5,824 bases of DNA from Chlorobiaceae bacterium. GTDB taxonomy: Bacteria > Bacteroidota > Chlorobiia > Chlorobiales > Chlorobiaceae. Shown here one piece after another: positions 1 through 5,824 of this stretch; positions within the stretch are counted from its first letter, which is position 1; every line of letters starts with the position of its first letter. The notes beneath the pieces are model-generated. The model worked only from the letters and a program-made list of their open reading frames with translations, was not told the origin of the DNA and made no database searches. A program made the translations under genes and the position numbers. The DNA lies in contig JAAXUM010000124.1 in the NCBI GenBank assembly GCA_013336025.1, positions 1-5,824 of the forward strand, in the 5' to 3' direction.

Positions 1-42
1 CCTTCCCTGCTGAAATGAAAAGAAAACCGATGGACTGGATCA

Positions 43-843
43 TTAATCGAGCTGAAAACGTATCGGAACGGTAAACCAGACCTTGACCGGGCTGCCATTC
101 TGGATACCCGGAGCGTATTTAGCATCCATAACCGCCTTCATTGCCGCTGCGTCGAACACATTACAATCAGCCGGAATCCTTTTCAGGATTTTTGCCTGAA
201 CAGCTCTGCCATCCTCTCCTACCAGCACACTTATAAAAACTCTCCCCTCAATGCCTGCGGTTCTTGCCATTTCCGGGTAGACTTTTTTCATCGACAGAAG
301 TACCGGATCTTTTTCGCGTGCAACAAATGTAGCTCCATCTTCCGAACCCGAACCGCTTCCACTGCCTGCAGCATCAGTAGGCTGTGACTGAATAGCCTGC
401 TTGATCTCTTTCTGGGTCGCAAAGGTTTGCTGCAAAGGAACTTCATCCTCCTTTACCTTTTTGATTTTACCAACATTCGGAGGTGTCAGTGAGGCTTTCG
501 GGGCTGCCGGAGGTGGTGCGGCAATCGGTGGCGGTGGCGGCAACTGTGTCACACTGGTTACAACCTCATACGATTCAGTCAACGGTTTGTCATCTTTCTG
601 GAAAATGCCGAAAACAGAGGTAATTGCCTGCCAGTTTGCACTCAACAGCCAAACAATTGACAACAGCGCCATTGCTGTCAATACACCATGCGAGAGAAAA
701 AGGTGTGCCTGACGACGGAGAACGAGATTGCCGTAATGCACATTGCGCAAACAGTCGGTATCGAGAAAATCCTCGCGGATAGACCATGAGAGCATAGCTT
801 TCTGTCCGACGTCATCATGGATTTTATCAAGCTTTGAAGGCAC
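43..843 (-). CDS. tonB: TonB-family energy transducer, last gene of the exb-tonB operon
   Basis: Predicted 266-residue TonB protein that carries energy from the ExbB/ExbD motor across the periplasm to outer-membrane TonB-dependent receptors. Visible parts in order: a charged cytoplasmic N-terminus (1-47), one membrane segment (about 49-70, starting SHGVLTAMALL), a proline-rich stretch (QLPPPPPIAAPPPAAP, about 100-115), a lysine/glutamate-rich linker, a GSGSGSGS linker (about 160-167) and a C-terminal TonB domain (about 180-266) with the typical VYPEMARTAGIEGRV and KVWFTVPIRF segments. I chose the GTG at 843 because an AAAGGAG ribosome site lies exactly 7 bases upstream and the gene then begins 28 bases after the exbD stop. 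In-frame ATGs at 900 and 918 and a TTG at 936 would overlap exbD and lack a well-placed ribosome site. The cytoplasmic N-terminus is long compared with about 10 residues in E. coli TonB. The family call is secure; the start is likely but not proven. Confidence 0.93.
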   Translation of the reverse strand: MPSKLDKIHDDVGQKAMLSWSIREDFLDTDCLRNVHYGNLVLRRQAHLFLSHGVLTAMALLSIVWLLSANWQAITSVFGIFQKDDKPLTESYEVVTSVTQLPPPPPIAAPPPAAPKASLTPPNVGKIKKVKEDEVPLQQTFATQKEIKQAIQSQPTDAAGSGSGSGSEDGATFVAREKDPVLLSMKKVYPEMARTAGIEGRVFISVLVGEDGRAVQAKILKRIPADCNVFDAAAMKAVMDAKYAPGIQNGSPVKVWFTVPIRFQLD

Positions 844-850
844 CCTTTCT

Positions 851-857
851 CTCCTTT
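851..857 (-). promoter_or_regulatory. Ribosome binding site that decides the tonB start
   Basis: Read on the minus strand this is AAAGGAG, 7 bases before a GTG at 843-841. It is the best-placed ribosome site near the 5' end of tonB and supports a GTG start over the longer ATG/TTG options inside exbD. Confidence 0.7.
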
Positions 858-871
858 GCTGTTCCTTGCGG

Positions 872-1396
872 CTAAACAGCCCTTTTGATTTCAAGTTCAT
901 CCTGGTCAGTGAAATCATCAAGGCTGAATCGGTCAATCTTCATGAGATTCAACTCATCAATAATATCAACCAGATATTTATACTTTGCTTTTTCACTGAT
1001 TTTCAATACAATAACCAACTTTTTATTGACTGCGGTCTGCTGCTTCAATAGCTGACGCAGCTCAGCACTCAAGGCAAATTTGCTGGCATCACCAGTCTGA
1101 TACAACGCAAGCCGGCGAGGAGCCTCATTACCGAGTGAACAATAAGCCATGCCATCCCCTGCAATTCTCAACGTCATAACATTTGCCTCAGCGATCTTCA
1201 CCTCCTCCATTTCAGGCGGCATGTTGATCTCCATGGTATTGGACTTTGCAAAAGTAGTCGTCAGCATGAAGAACGTCAGCAATAAAAATGCCACATCCAC
1301 CATAGGCGTCATATCAAGATGAAAACCGATCCGCTTGCGAATTCGCTTTCTGCCTTTTGTTCCCCGGCGTTCATTGGGAGAATCAACCATTCCCAT
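872..1396 (-). CDS. exbD: ExbD/TolR-family biopolymer transport protein (second exbD copy)
   Basis: Predicted 174-residue ExbD, the proton-conducting rod partner of ExbB in the TonB-energising motor of the inner membrane. A basic cytoplasmic N-terminus ([16 protein letters not shown], residues 10-25) leads into a single membrane helix with the family motif [18 protein letters not shown] (28-45). Asp34 sits where E. coli ExbD has its essential membrane aspartate (Asp25). The rest (about 50-174) is the periplasmic domain, with the usual strand [10 protein letters not shown] near 125-134. The ATG at 1396 follows the TGA of the upstream exbD by one base, and an AGGGAGG ribosome site lies 9 bases upstream inside that gene, so the two are probably translationally coupled. 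A TTG at 1417 is the longer alternative and is less likely. The membrane helix is almost identical to that of the neighbouring exbD, but the periplasmic parts differ strongly. TolR cannot be excluded, although the linked tonB favours ExbD. Confidence 0.93.
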   Translation of the reverse strand: MGMVDSPNERRGTKGRKRIRKRIGFHLDMTPMVDVAFLLLTFFMLTTTFAKSNTMEINMPPEMEEVKIAEANVMTLRIAGDGMAYCSLGNEAPRRLALYQTGDASKFALSAELRQLLKQQTAVNKKLVIVLKISEKAKYKYLVDIIDELNLMKIDRFSLDDFTDQDELEIKRAV

Positions 1397-1397
1397 A

Positions 1398-1931
1398 TCA
1401 GTGAACCTCCCTTTCAAGCACGGTTACAAGATTGAAGGTAAGCATATTTGCTTTTTTATACACTTTTATCACTTGATTTACCGCATCAAAATCAGCATCA
1501 TCGTCAGCTCTGATAACGGGACGAAGTTTTGGATTAGCAAACCGAGCCATAAGTACAAATTTGTCAAGCTCATCCTTCCCCACAGGAAAACTCTCTGCAA
1601 GTCGAAAACTTTTCAGCGAATCCCGGATTCTTGCTTCCGGAAACCCGGCTGCCTGAAGTTTCGGTTTAACTGCTGTATTGAAAATCTTTTCCTTTGCCTG
1701 ACGGGAAGATACCCCCATAAAAAAATTATTGTCACCACTAACCGTTACGGTAAGAACATCTGATTCAGGGAGTTTCAACTGAGAATGAGACGAAGGAAGA
1801 TCAACCTCTGCAATTTCAGGAGGACGAAACTTGGTGGTAAGCATAAAAAATGTCAGCAACAGGAAAGCGACATCCACCATCGGCGTCATATCGATCCGAA
1901 AGCCTACCCGTTTTGCCTTTATCCTCGACAT
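1398..1931 (-). CDS. exbD: ExbD/TolR-family biopolymer transport protein (first exbD copy)
   Basis: Predicted 177-residue ExbD. A short basic cytoplasmic tail ([13 protein letters not shown]) is followed directly by the membrane helix [18 protein letters not shown] (14-31). Asp20 is the counterpart of the essential proton-carrying aspartate of the family. The periplasmic domain (about 36-177) includes a middle stretch (about 75-125) with no clear match in the downstream copy, and ends with a typical ExbD/TolR fold pattern ([19 protein letters not shown], then NMLTFNLVT). The ATG at 1931 starts 5 bases after the exbB stop; only a weak GGA-type ribosome site precedes it, so translation may depend on coupling to exbB. 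It is a paralogue of the next gene, presumably from an old tandem duplication: DNA similarity remains visible in the membrane-helix region only. It should assemble in the inner membrane with ExbB. Confidence 0.93.
   Translation of the reverse strand: MSRIKAKRVGFRIDMTPMVDVAFLLLTFFMLTTKFRPPEIAEVDLPSSHSQLKLPESDVLTVTVSGDNNFFMGVSSRQAKEKIFNTAVKPKLQAAGFPEARIRDSLKSFRLAESFPVGKDELDKFVLMARFANPKLRPVIRADDDADFDAVNQVIKVYKKANMLTFNLVTVLEREVH
1406..1412 (-). promoter_or_regulatory. Ribosome binding site for the downstream exbD
   Basis: Minus-strand AGGGAGG, 9 bases before the ATG at 1396. It lies inside the last codons of the upstream exbD, which suggests coupled translation of the two ExbD proteins and excludes the TTG at 1417 as the better start. 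Confidence 0.7.
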
Positions 1932-1936
1932 GCGTT

Positions 1937-2683
1937 TTATTCCGATTTGGAGTTTCCAAGAGTCTGGATAATATAAAAGGCCGCCTCATCGATCATGTAG
2001 CTGAAATGATCAACCTTGCTGATAAAGACGTTATAGGTAACAATACCCATGATACCGCCGACTATACCAAGAGCAGTATTGAAAAGCGCTTCAGAAATAC
2101 CAAGAGAGAGCTGAACCGCGTCGGGAGCGCCGCTTGTCGCCATTGCTGCAAAGGCGCGAATCATGCCGAGTGTTGTGCCCAGAAGCCCGATCATTGTAGA
2201 AATTGATGCTATTGTTGATATAGCCACAAGATTTTTTTCAAGGAGCGGCATCTCCATGATGGTCGCTTCCTCGACAGCTTTTTCCATTTCGCTTATCCGT
2301 TTATCCCTGTCAGTGACATTGAGGCTGACCATTTTCTTGTACCGGTCAAGCACCGAACGAAGCACCGCTGACAGACAGCTCTGATGCTCATCACACTTGG
2401 CAATAGCCTGGTCAACATAACCATTGTCAATGTCCTGTTTAAGGCTTTGAACAAACTGGGGAATATTACCTTTTCCCGCAGCCTTCTTCAGCGCGATGAT
2501 CCGCTCGACGATGTAGGCTATCACCATCAAAATAAGCGCCATAAGAACCGAAACAATCGGACCACCCTTCCATATCGCATGGAACATGGAATCAGAAGGT
2601 GTTGTTCCCATCCACGCAAAGAACCCGAGCGACACCGCGTAGGTGGCAAGAATCAGCAAGCTTGTAAAAAAACTCTGTTTCAT
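1937..2683 (-). CDS. exbB: ExbB/TolQ/MotA-family proton channel protein, first gene of the operon
   Basis: Predicted 248-residue inner-membrane protein that forms the oligomeric channel around ExbD and converts proton flow into motion for TonB. Hydrophobic segments are near 8-25, 42-65, 153-178 and 199-222. The last two hold the family signature: IGLLGTTLGMIRAF (165-178) and GISEALFNTALGIVGG (195-210). Glu198 and Thr203 have the same spacing as E. coli ExbB Glu176 and Thr181. Between segments two and three is the large cytoplasmic loop (about 66-150). The segment at 8-25 is extra compared with three-helix E. coli ExbB. I chose the ATG at 2683 (MKQSFFTSLL), but no good ribosome site precedes it. 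A TTG at 2722 would add 13 residues and has GAGG only 3 bases upstream, so the start is uncertain. TolQ is an alternative name; the neighbouring tonB, and the absence of tolA/tolB/pal in view, favour ExbB. Confidence 0.92.
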   Translation of the reverse strand: MKQSFFTSLLILATYAVSLGFFAWMGTTPSDSMFHAIWKGGPIVSVLMALILMVIAYIVERIIALKKAAGKGNIPQFVQSLKQDIDNGYVDQAIAKCDEHQSCLSAVLRSVLDRYKKMVSLNVTDRDKRISEMEKAVEEATIMEMPLLEKNLVAISTIASISTMIGLLGTTLGMIRAFAAMATSGAPDAVQLSLGISEALFNTALGIVGGIMGIVTYNVFISKVDHFSYMIDEAAFYIIQTLGNSKSE

Positions 2684-2794
2684 ATCATTAAAAGATTTTG
2701 ATGTCCATAAGAAAAAACTCAATCGCCTCGTTCACAGGCAGAAAAACCGGTTAACCCCTCGGGAATGATCTGCCGGCATACGAACAAACGAATC

Positions 2795-2811
2795 TATTGC
2801 CATTGGCAATA
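2795..2811. promoter_or_regulatory. Perfect 17-base palindrome, candidate operator
   Basis: TATTGCCATTGGCAATA: two 8-base arms that are exact reverse complements around one central T. It lies about 20-35 bases downstream of the predicted start of the exb-tonB transcript, where a bound protein could block transcription. It does not match the standard Fur box, and I cannot name the regulator. The one-base centre makes it a poor RNA hairpin and a better protein-binding site. Confidence 0.5.
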
Positions 2812-2837
2812 AGCTTGCTGAACAACTATCAAAATGT

Positions 2838-2866
2838 ATATAACCGACTATAACCAACACCGGCAA
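2838..2866 (-). promoter_or_regulatory. Candidate sigma70-type promoter for the exbB-exbD-exbD-tonB operon
   Basis: On the minus strand, a -35-like TTGCCG (2866-2861) and a -10-like TTATAT (2843-2838) are separated by 17 bases. Shifting by one base gives TATATA with an 18-base spacer. Transcription would start near 2830, about 147 bases before the exbB ATG. It is the best match I found upstream of exbB. Confidence 0.45.
2839..2855. repeat. Direct repeat TATAACC x2, 10-base period
   Basis: TATAACC occurs at 2839-2845 and again at 2849-2855, so the copies are one helical turn apart. Both lie within or next to the spacer of the predicted exb promoter. They could be a regulator site or chance in an AT-rich stretch. 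Confidence 0.4.
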
Positions 2867-2978
2867 CGCCTAATTTAGAAAACACACCTGTTTATTCGTA
2901 AACAAATATCAAAAAATATCTAAAAAAACTGATGAAACGCACTTATCCGGCTTGCGGTGACGAATGATTTACCTTTTC

Positions 2979-3006
2979 TTGAACATGGAAGTCTATCCCT
3001 TAGACA
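2979..3006 (+). promoter_or_regulatory. Weak candidate promoter for dnaG
   Basis: TTGAAC (2979-2984), a 16-base spacer and TAGACA (3001-3006) would start transcription near 3013, giving a leader of about 19 bases before the dnaG ATG. The match is modest. An alternative is TTGCTG (2815-2820), 16 bases, TATATA (2837-2842), which would overlap the divergent exb promoter and give a leader of about 180 bases. Confidence 0.25.
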
Positions 3007-3023
3007 AAACGAATGAAAGAAAC

Positions 3024-3029
3024 AAGGAG
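3024..3029 (+). promoter_or_regulatory. dnaG ribosome binding site, unusually close to the start codon
   Basis: AAGGAG with only two bases (TT) before the ATG at 3032. The usual gap is about 5-9 bases. The start itself is well supported by protein similarity, so the spacing is real and may keep translation low. Confidence 0.6.
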
Positions 3030-3031
3030 TT

Positions 3032-4927
3032 ATGTTTCCTCCAAACATCATTGACGAAATCCGTCAAAGCGCAAACATTGTCGATGTCATCGCCGACTAT
3101 GTCAAGCTGAACCCTTCCGGCAGAAACTATAAGGCTCTCTCGCCTTTCACGCAGGAAAAAACACCTTCATTCATCGTTTCTCCGGATAAACAGATATTCA
3201 AATGTTTTTCAACCGGCAAGGGGGGCAATGTCTACACCTTTATCATGGAAATGGAAAAGGTCTCTTTTCCGGAAGCCGTCGAACTTCTGGCAAAAAGAAC
3301 AGGCATTGATATCAGCCATTTCAAAAAACAGCAGAAAACACAAAGCGAGGAAAACGAGAGTCGTACCGGCACTCTTCGCTGGGCGGCAAGAATTTTTCAC
3401 AACACCCTTGAGAGTACAAAAGGAATTCAAGGCTTGTCCTATCTCACCGAGGCGCGAGGATTGAGCAGAGAGATAATAAAACAATTCGGCCTTGGCTATG
3501 CACCAGATCAGTGGGATAACCTTATCTCTGAAGCAAAACAGGCATCTATCCCACTGGATAACCTGGCTGAACTCGGCCTGGCAACACACCATAAAGAACG
3601 TGGCTCCTGGTATGACACCTTTCGCAACAGGGTGATTTTTCCGATTTTCTCAATTGGCGGACAGGTTGCCGGATTCGGAGGTCGAACACTTGACGCCGAT
3701 CCGCGTACGCCAAAATATCTCAATTCACCGGAAAACGCCCTTTTTGAGAAATCAAAGCTGCTCTATGGGCTGCATGCTGCCAAGGATGAAATCAGGCGCT
3801 CCGAATCAGCTCTGCTCGTTGAGGGGTACATGGATGTGCTTGCCCTGCATCAGGCAGGGATAACCACAGCCGTAGCCTCCTGCGGAACATCCCTGACCCG
3901 CTATCAGGCTAAAATTCTCCAACGCTATACCAGCCATATCCTGTTTGTCTATGATGCCGATCCGGCCGGAAAAAAATCAATGATGGGCGGTATAGACACG
4001 CTCGTTAAAGAGGGAATCACCCCGTTTGTTCTGGAACTGCCGTCCGGTGACGATCCTGACAGTTTTGTGCGGAGAGTCGGGAAAGCGGAATTTCTTCGAT
4101 ACAGCGAAACAAACAAACTGTCATTTCTCGATTTCCAGATCCGGTTTTTCACCCAATCAGGCAACTTTGCACAGCCTGATGTGAAGGCCAAAGCAATCAG
4201 GGCAATGACTCATTCGATTGCGCTTATCCCTGACCGTATCCGACAGGAACTCTACCTGCAGGAACTGTCAGAAAAACTCGGCATCAGCTTTTCATCACTC
4301 AAGGATCTTCTCATACTTGAATCCACAATGAGAAAGGAAAAAAATGCACCTGATATGAAAAGCATGAAAGCCCGGCCAGCTCAAGTTACAGAAAAAAAAA
4401 TGTCCGTACTTGAACGAACCTTTTTAAAAGCCCTGCTTGAAAGTTCCTTTTACGGCAATGCGGTGCTTGAGTTCGCGGCATCCCACGAAAAGATGCTCGT
4501 TTTACCAACCCCCGTGGCGCAAAACATTTTCACGCACCTCATCCGGCGTTACCACTCACTTTCAGGTTCTCCGAACGACCATCTTGACATTATCAGCGAG
4601 ATCAGCATGTTCAGTGAGCCCGAAGCCCGGAATCTCGCATCCGGCCTGCTTCTTGATCAGCCAGTCAGTAAAAAGTGGCATGAACAGGCCGATCTCCATG
4701 CGGAAAATGCCCGACAATGCCTTGCATCATTCCTCGACGCCTTCAAAAGCCTTGTGCTTGAACCATTGATCCGTCAGAAAGAGATCCTGACAGAACAGAT
4801 CCGGAGGGAGGATGACGCTGCCCTCGAAACAGAGCTGCTGAGGGATAAAATTACGCTTGACAGAAAAATCAGAAAGACCTCGGATGATCTCAGGGCAATG
4901 ATCAGAAGCATTATTGATAACCGATAA
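3032..4927 (+). CDS. dnaG: DNA primase DnaG
   Basis: Predicted 631-residue bacterial primase, which makes the RNA primers for replication in partnership with the DnaB helicase. Domains in order: the N-terminal CHC2-type zinc-finger region (about 1-95), the RNA-polymerase basic core (about 115-250, with FRNRVIFPIF at 197-206 and GFGGRTL at 214-220, then PKYLNSPE), the TOPRIM metal site (LLVEGYMDVLAL with Glu265; VYDADPAGKKS with Asp308 and Asp310; GDDPDSF with Asp341 and Asp343), and a C-terminal part (about 455-631) where the helicase-binding domain sits, ending in a charged probable coiled coil. The catalytic residues are all present. The zinc site is not: the four ligand positions read Ser37, Thr40, Cys58, Thr61 in place of Cys, His, Cys, Cys. 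From memory, Bacteroidota primases show similar losses, so this is probably a lineage trait and not decay. The start MFPPNIIDEIRQSANIVDVI fits the family N-terminus. The gene stands alone on this strand. Confidence 0.97.
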   Translation: MFPPNIIDEIRQSANIVDVIADYVKLNPSGRNYKALSPFTQEKTPSFIVSPDKQIFKCFSTGKGGNVYTFIMEMEKVSFPEAVELLAKRTGIDISHFKKQQKTQSEENESRTGTLRWAARIFHNTLESTKGIQGLSYLTEARGLSREIIKQFGLGYAPDQWDNLISEAKQASIPLDNLAELGLATHHKERGSWYDTFRNRVIFPIFSIGGQVAGFGGRTLDADPRTPKYLNSPENALFEKSKLLYGLHAAKDEIRRSESALLVEGYMDVLALHQAGITTAVASCGTSLTRYQAKILQRYTSHILFVYDADPAGKKSMMGGIDTLVKEGITPFVLELPSGDDPDSFVRRVGKAEFLRYSETNKLSFLDFQIRFFTQSGNFAQPDVKAKAIRAMTHSIALIPDRIRQELYLQELSEKLGISFSSLKDLLILESTMRKEKNAPDMKSMKARPAQVTEKKMSVLERTFLKALLESSFYGNAVLEFAASHEKMLVLPTPVAQNIFTHLIRRYHSLSGSPNDHLDIISEISMFSEPEARNLASGLLLDQPVSKKWHEQADLHAENARQCLASFLDAFKSLVLEPLIRQKEILTEQIRREDDAALETELLRDKITLDRKIRKTSDDLRAMIRSIIDNR

Positions 4928-4940
4928 ACTGCCGTCAAGT

Positions 4941-4982
4941 AAAAAAAAAGCCGCCTCAGGAGTGTAAGTTCCGAAAGGCGGC
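4941..4982 (-). terminator. Rho-independent terminator of glyA
   Basis: On the minus strand, GCCGCCT (4982-4976) pairs with AGGCGGC (4956-4950) in a 7-bp GC-rich stem, with a further GGA/TCC pairing in the loop. Nine T residues (4949-4941) follow. The stem begins 28 bases after the glyA stop. On the plus strand the same hairpin is followed by A8, so it is not a standard terminator for dnaG. Confidence 0.82.
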
Positions 4983-5010
4983 AAAAAAAAGGAGACAAAA
5001 AAACCGAAGC

Positions 5011-5824
5011 TTACGGCGTCATCTCATATCCATCCATCGGGTGCTGAAGACAGAGTTCCCTGATTTCCTCACGCACCGAGCGACACACATCCTTAACAGC
5101 AGGTGTTTCGGCCGCAGAAACAACACGGTCGATCAACACGGCAATATGCTCGCTGTCACTCTCATTCATCCCTCTGGTCGTCATTGCAGGAGTACCGATC
5201 CTGATTCCGCTGGTGACAAAAGGAGACTTGTCGTCGAATGGCACCATATTCTTGTTGACGGTAATGCCTGCTTCATGCAACAGATTTTCAGCGATTTTTC
5301 CGGTTACGTTCTTGTTACGCAAATCAAGCAGCATGAGATGGTTTTTTGTTCCTCCGCTGACAATCGTGTAACCGAGACTCGAAAATTTATCCGCCATAAC
5401 GGAAGCATTCTTTTTAACCTGTACGGCATAATCCCTGAACTCCGGACGAAGAGCTTCTGCAAATGCTACTGCCTTGCCTGCAATAATATGCATAAGCGGG
5501 CCACCCTGAATACCGGGCATAACCTCAGCGTCCATGACCTCGGTCATCATTTTCACCCTTGAACCGGTTTTTGTTTTGATGGTCATCCCGAGAGGATTCT
5601 CAAAGTCACTGCCCATCATGATCATTCCGCCTCTTGGCCCGCGAAGCGTCTTGTGTGTGGTTGTAGTCACAAAATGGCAATGTGGCATTGGATCACTTAA
5701 AAGCCCTGCGACTATCAACCCGGCAGGATGCGCAATATCAGCCATGAGCAGAGCGCCAACCTTGTCGGCAATCTCCCTGAAAGCCTTGAAATCAAAGCCC
5801 TGGGAATAGGCACTTGCACCGCAG
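5011..5824 (-). CDS. glyA: Serine hydroxymethyltransferase, C-terminal part (5' end outside window)
   Basis: Partial cytoplasmic, PLP-dependent enzyme that interconverts serine plus tetrahydrofolate with glycine plus 5,10-methylene-tetrahydrofolate, the main source of one-carbon units. The frame is open to the window edge, giving 270 codons from [12 protein letters not shown] to the TAA at 5011; roughly the first 150-170 residues of a protein of about 430-440 are missing. Visible family motifs: [10 protein letters not shown] (the Asp and His that contact PLP), [15 protein letters not shown] with the PLP-binding lysine 29 residues after that Asp, exactly as in E. coli (Asp200/Lys229), [10 protein letters not shown], and [14 protein letters not shown] with the substrate-carboxylate arginine. 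Between GGMIMM and PGIQGGP there is an insertion relative to E. coli (including [18 protein letters not shown]), which resembles Bacteroidota/Chlorobi forms. The gene runs towards dnaG and ends at its own terminator. The internal ATG at 5745 is not the true start. Confidence 0.97.
   Translation of the reverse strand, partial: CGASAYSQGFDFKAFREIADKVGALLMADIAHPAGLIVAGLLSDPMPHCHFVTTTTHKTLRGPRGGMIMMGSDFENPLGMTIKTKTGSRVKMMTEVMDAEVMPGIQGGPLMHIIAGKAVAFAEALRPEFRDYAVQVKKNASVMADKFSSLGYTIVSGGTKNHLMLLDLRNKNVTGKIAENLLHEAGITVNKNMVPFDDKSPFVTSGIRIGTPAMTTRGMNESDSEHIAVLIDRVVSAAETPAVKDVCRSVREEIRELCLQHPMDGYEMTP

Larger units (their letters stand above)
2684..3031. other. Divergent intergenic region between exbB and dnaG
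   Basis: About 350 bases without a convincing gene. The part at 2820-2940 is AT-rich and holds the promoter elements listed separately. It also carries a repeated AAATATC (2904-2910 and 2914-2920). I see only trivial reading frames (11 to about 48 codons, no ribosome site) and no tRNA or recognisable riboswitch. With a start near 2830, the exb operon leader would be about 147 bases. Confidence 0.7.

Noticed and set aside
1..42. Possible further operon gene after tonB
   Set aside because: Reading on the minus strand ends in CAGCAGGGAAGG, which could be a ribosome site, but no start codon is inside the window and no terminator hairpin is visible, so nothing can be called.
401..712. Open frame opposite tonB with a glycine-rich stretch
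   Set aside because: The glycine run is the antisense reading of the proline-rich TonB segment; there is no ribosome site and the other strand carries a clear gene.
1397..1417. TTG start at 1417 for the downstream exbD
   Set aside because: The ATG at 1396 has an AGGGAGG site 9 bases upstream and gives a neat one-base gap after the preceding stop.
2684..2722. TTG start at 2722 adding 13 residues to ExbB
   Set aside because: A GAGG lies only 3 bases upstream, and the added residues look unlike an ExbB N-terminus; the ATG at 2683 is preferred, though not certain.
2745..2752. AACCGGTT palindrome in the exbB leader
   Set aside because: Only 8 bases long, expected by chance in a region of this size, with no further symmetry.
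2932..2967. 11-codon frame MKRTYPACGDE followed by an ATGA overlap into a longer frame at 2964
   Set aside because: Neither start has a ribosome site, and the second frame runs into dnaG out of phase. Looks like chance.
2684..3031. Fur box or riboswitch controlling the exb-tonB operon
   Set aside because: No sequence close to the GATAATGATAATCATTATC consensus and no recognisable riboswitch core were found by eye.
4941..4990. Hairpin as a shared terminator for both dnaG and glyA
   Set aside because: On the plus strand the stem is followed by A residues, not T residues, so it supports termination of glyA only.

Overview
The window reads as a piece of chromosome from a green sulfur bacterium (Chlorobi, Chlorobiaceae-like). 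This assignment comes from protein character only: a DnaG with a Bacteroidota/Chlorobi-type zinc-finger region that lacks its ligands, a GlyA with the Bacteroidota/Chlorobi-type insertion before its [10 protein letters not shown] motif, and an ExbB-ExbD-ExbD-TonB cluster. No single base-level marker proves it. Base composition looks moderate and even, and there is no sign of a mobile element, CRISPR array, tRNA or rRNA gene.

Layout. (1) Bases 43-2683, minus strand: a tightly packed four-gene operon transcribed exbB -> exbD -> exbD -> tonB. Gene gaps are 5, 1 and 28 bases with the starts chosen here. Together the products form a proton-motive-force-driven inner-membrane motor (ExbB/ExbD) and the TonB rod that passes energy to outer-membrane receptors. 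(2) Bases 2684-3031: an AT-rich divergent regulatory region of about 350 bases. It holds a sigma70-like promoter for the exb-tonB operon, a perfect 17-base palindrome just downstream of it, a 7-base direct repeat inside the promoter spacer, and weaker candidates for a dnaG promoter. (3) Bases 3032-4927, plus strand: dnaG, the replication primase, full length. (4) Bases 4928-5010: a short convergent gap with one intrinsic terminator that serves the minus strand. (5) Bases 5011-5824, minus strand: the C-terminal 270 codons of glyA (serine hydroxymethyltransferase), cut by the window edge.

The window is mostly conserved housekeeping plus an energy-transduction operon. I see no wholly new system. 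The points most worth a second look are the degenerate zinc site of DnaG (three of four ligands replaced), the pair of non-identical ExbD proteins that could form a heterodimeric stator, the long cytoplasmic N-terminus of TonB, and the palindrome in the divergent promoter region.
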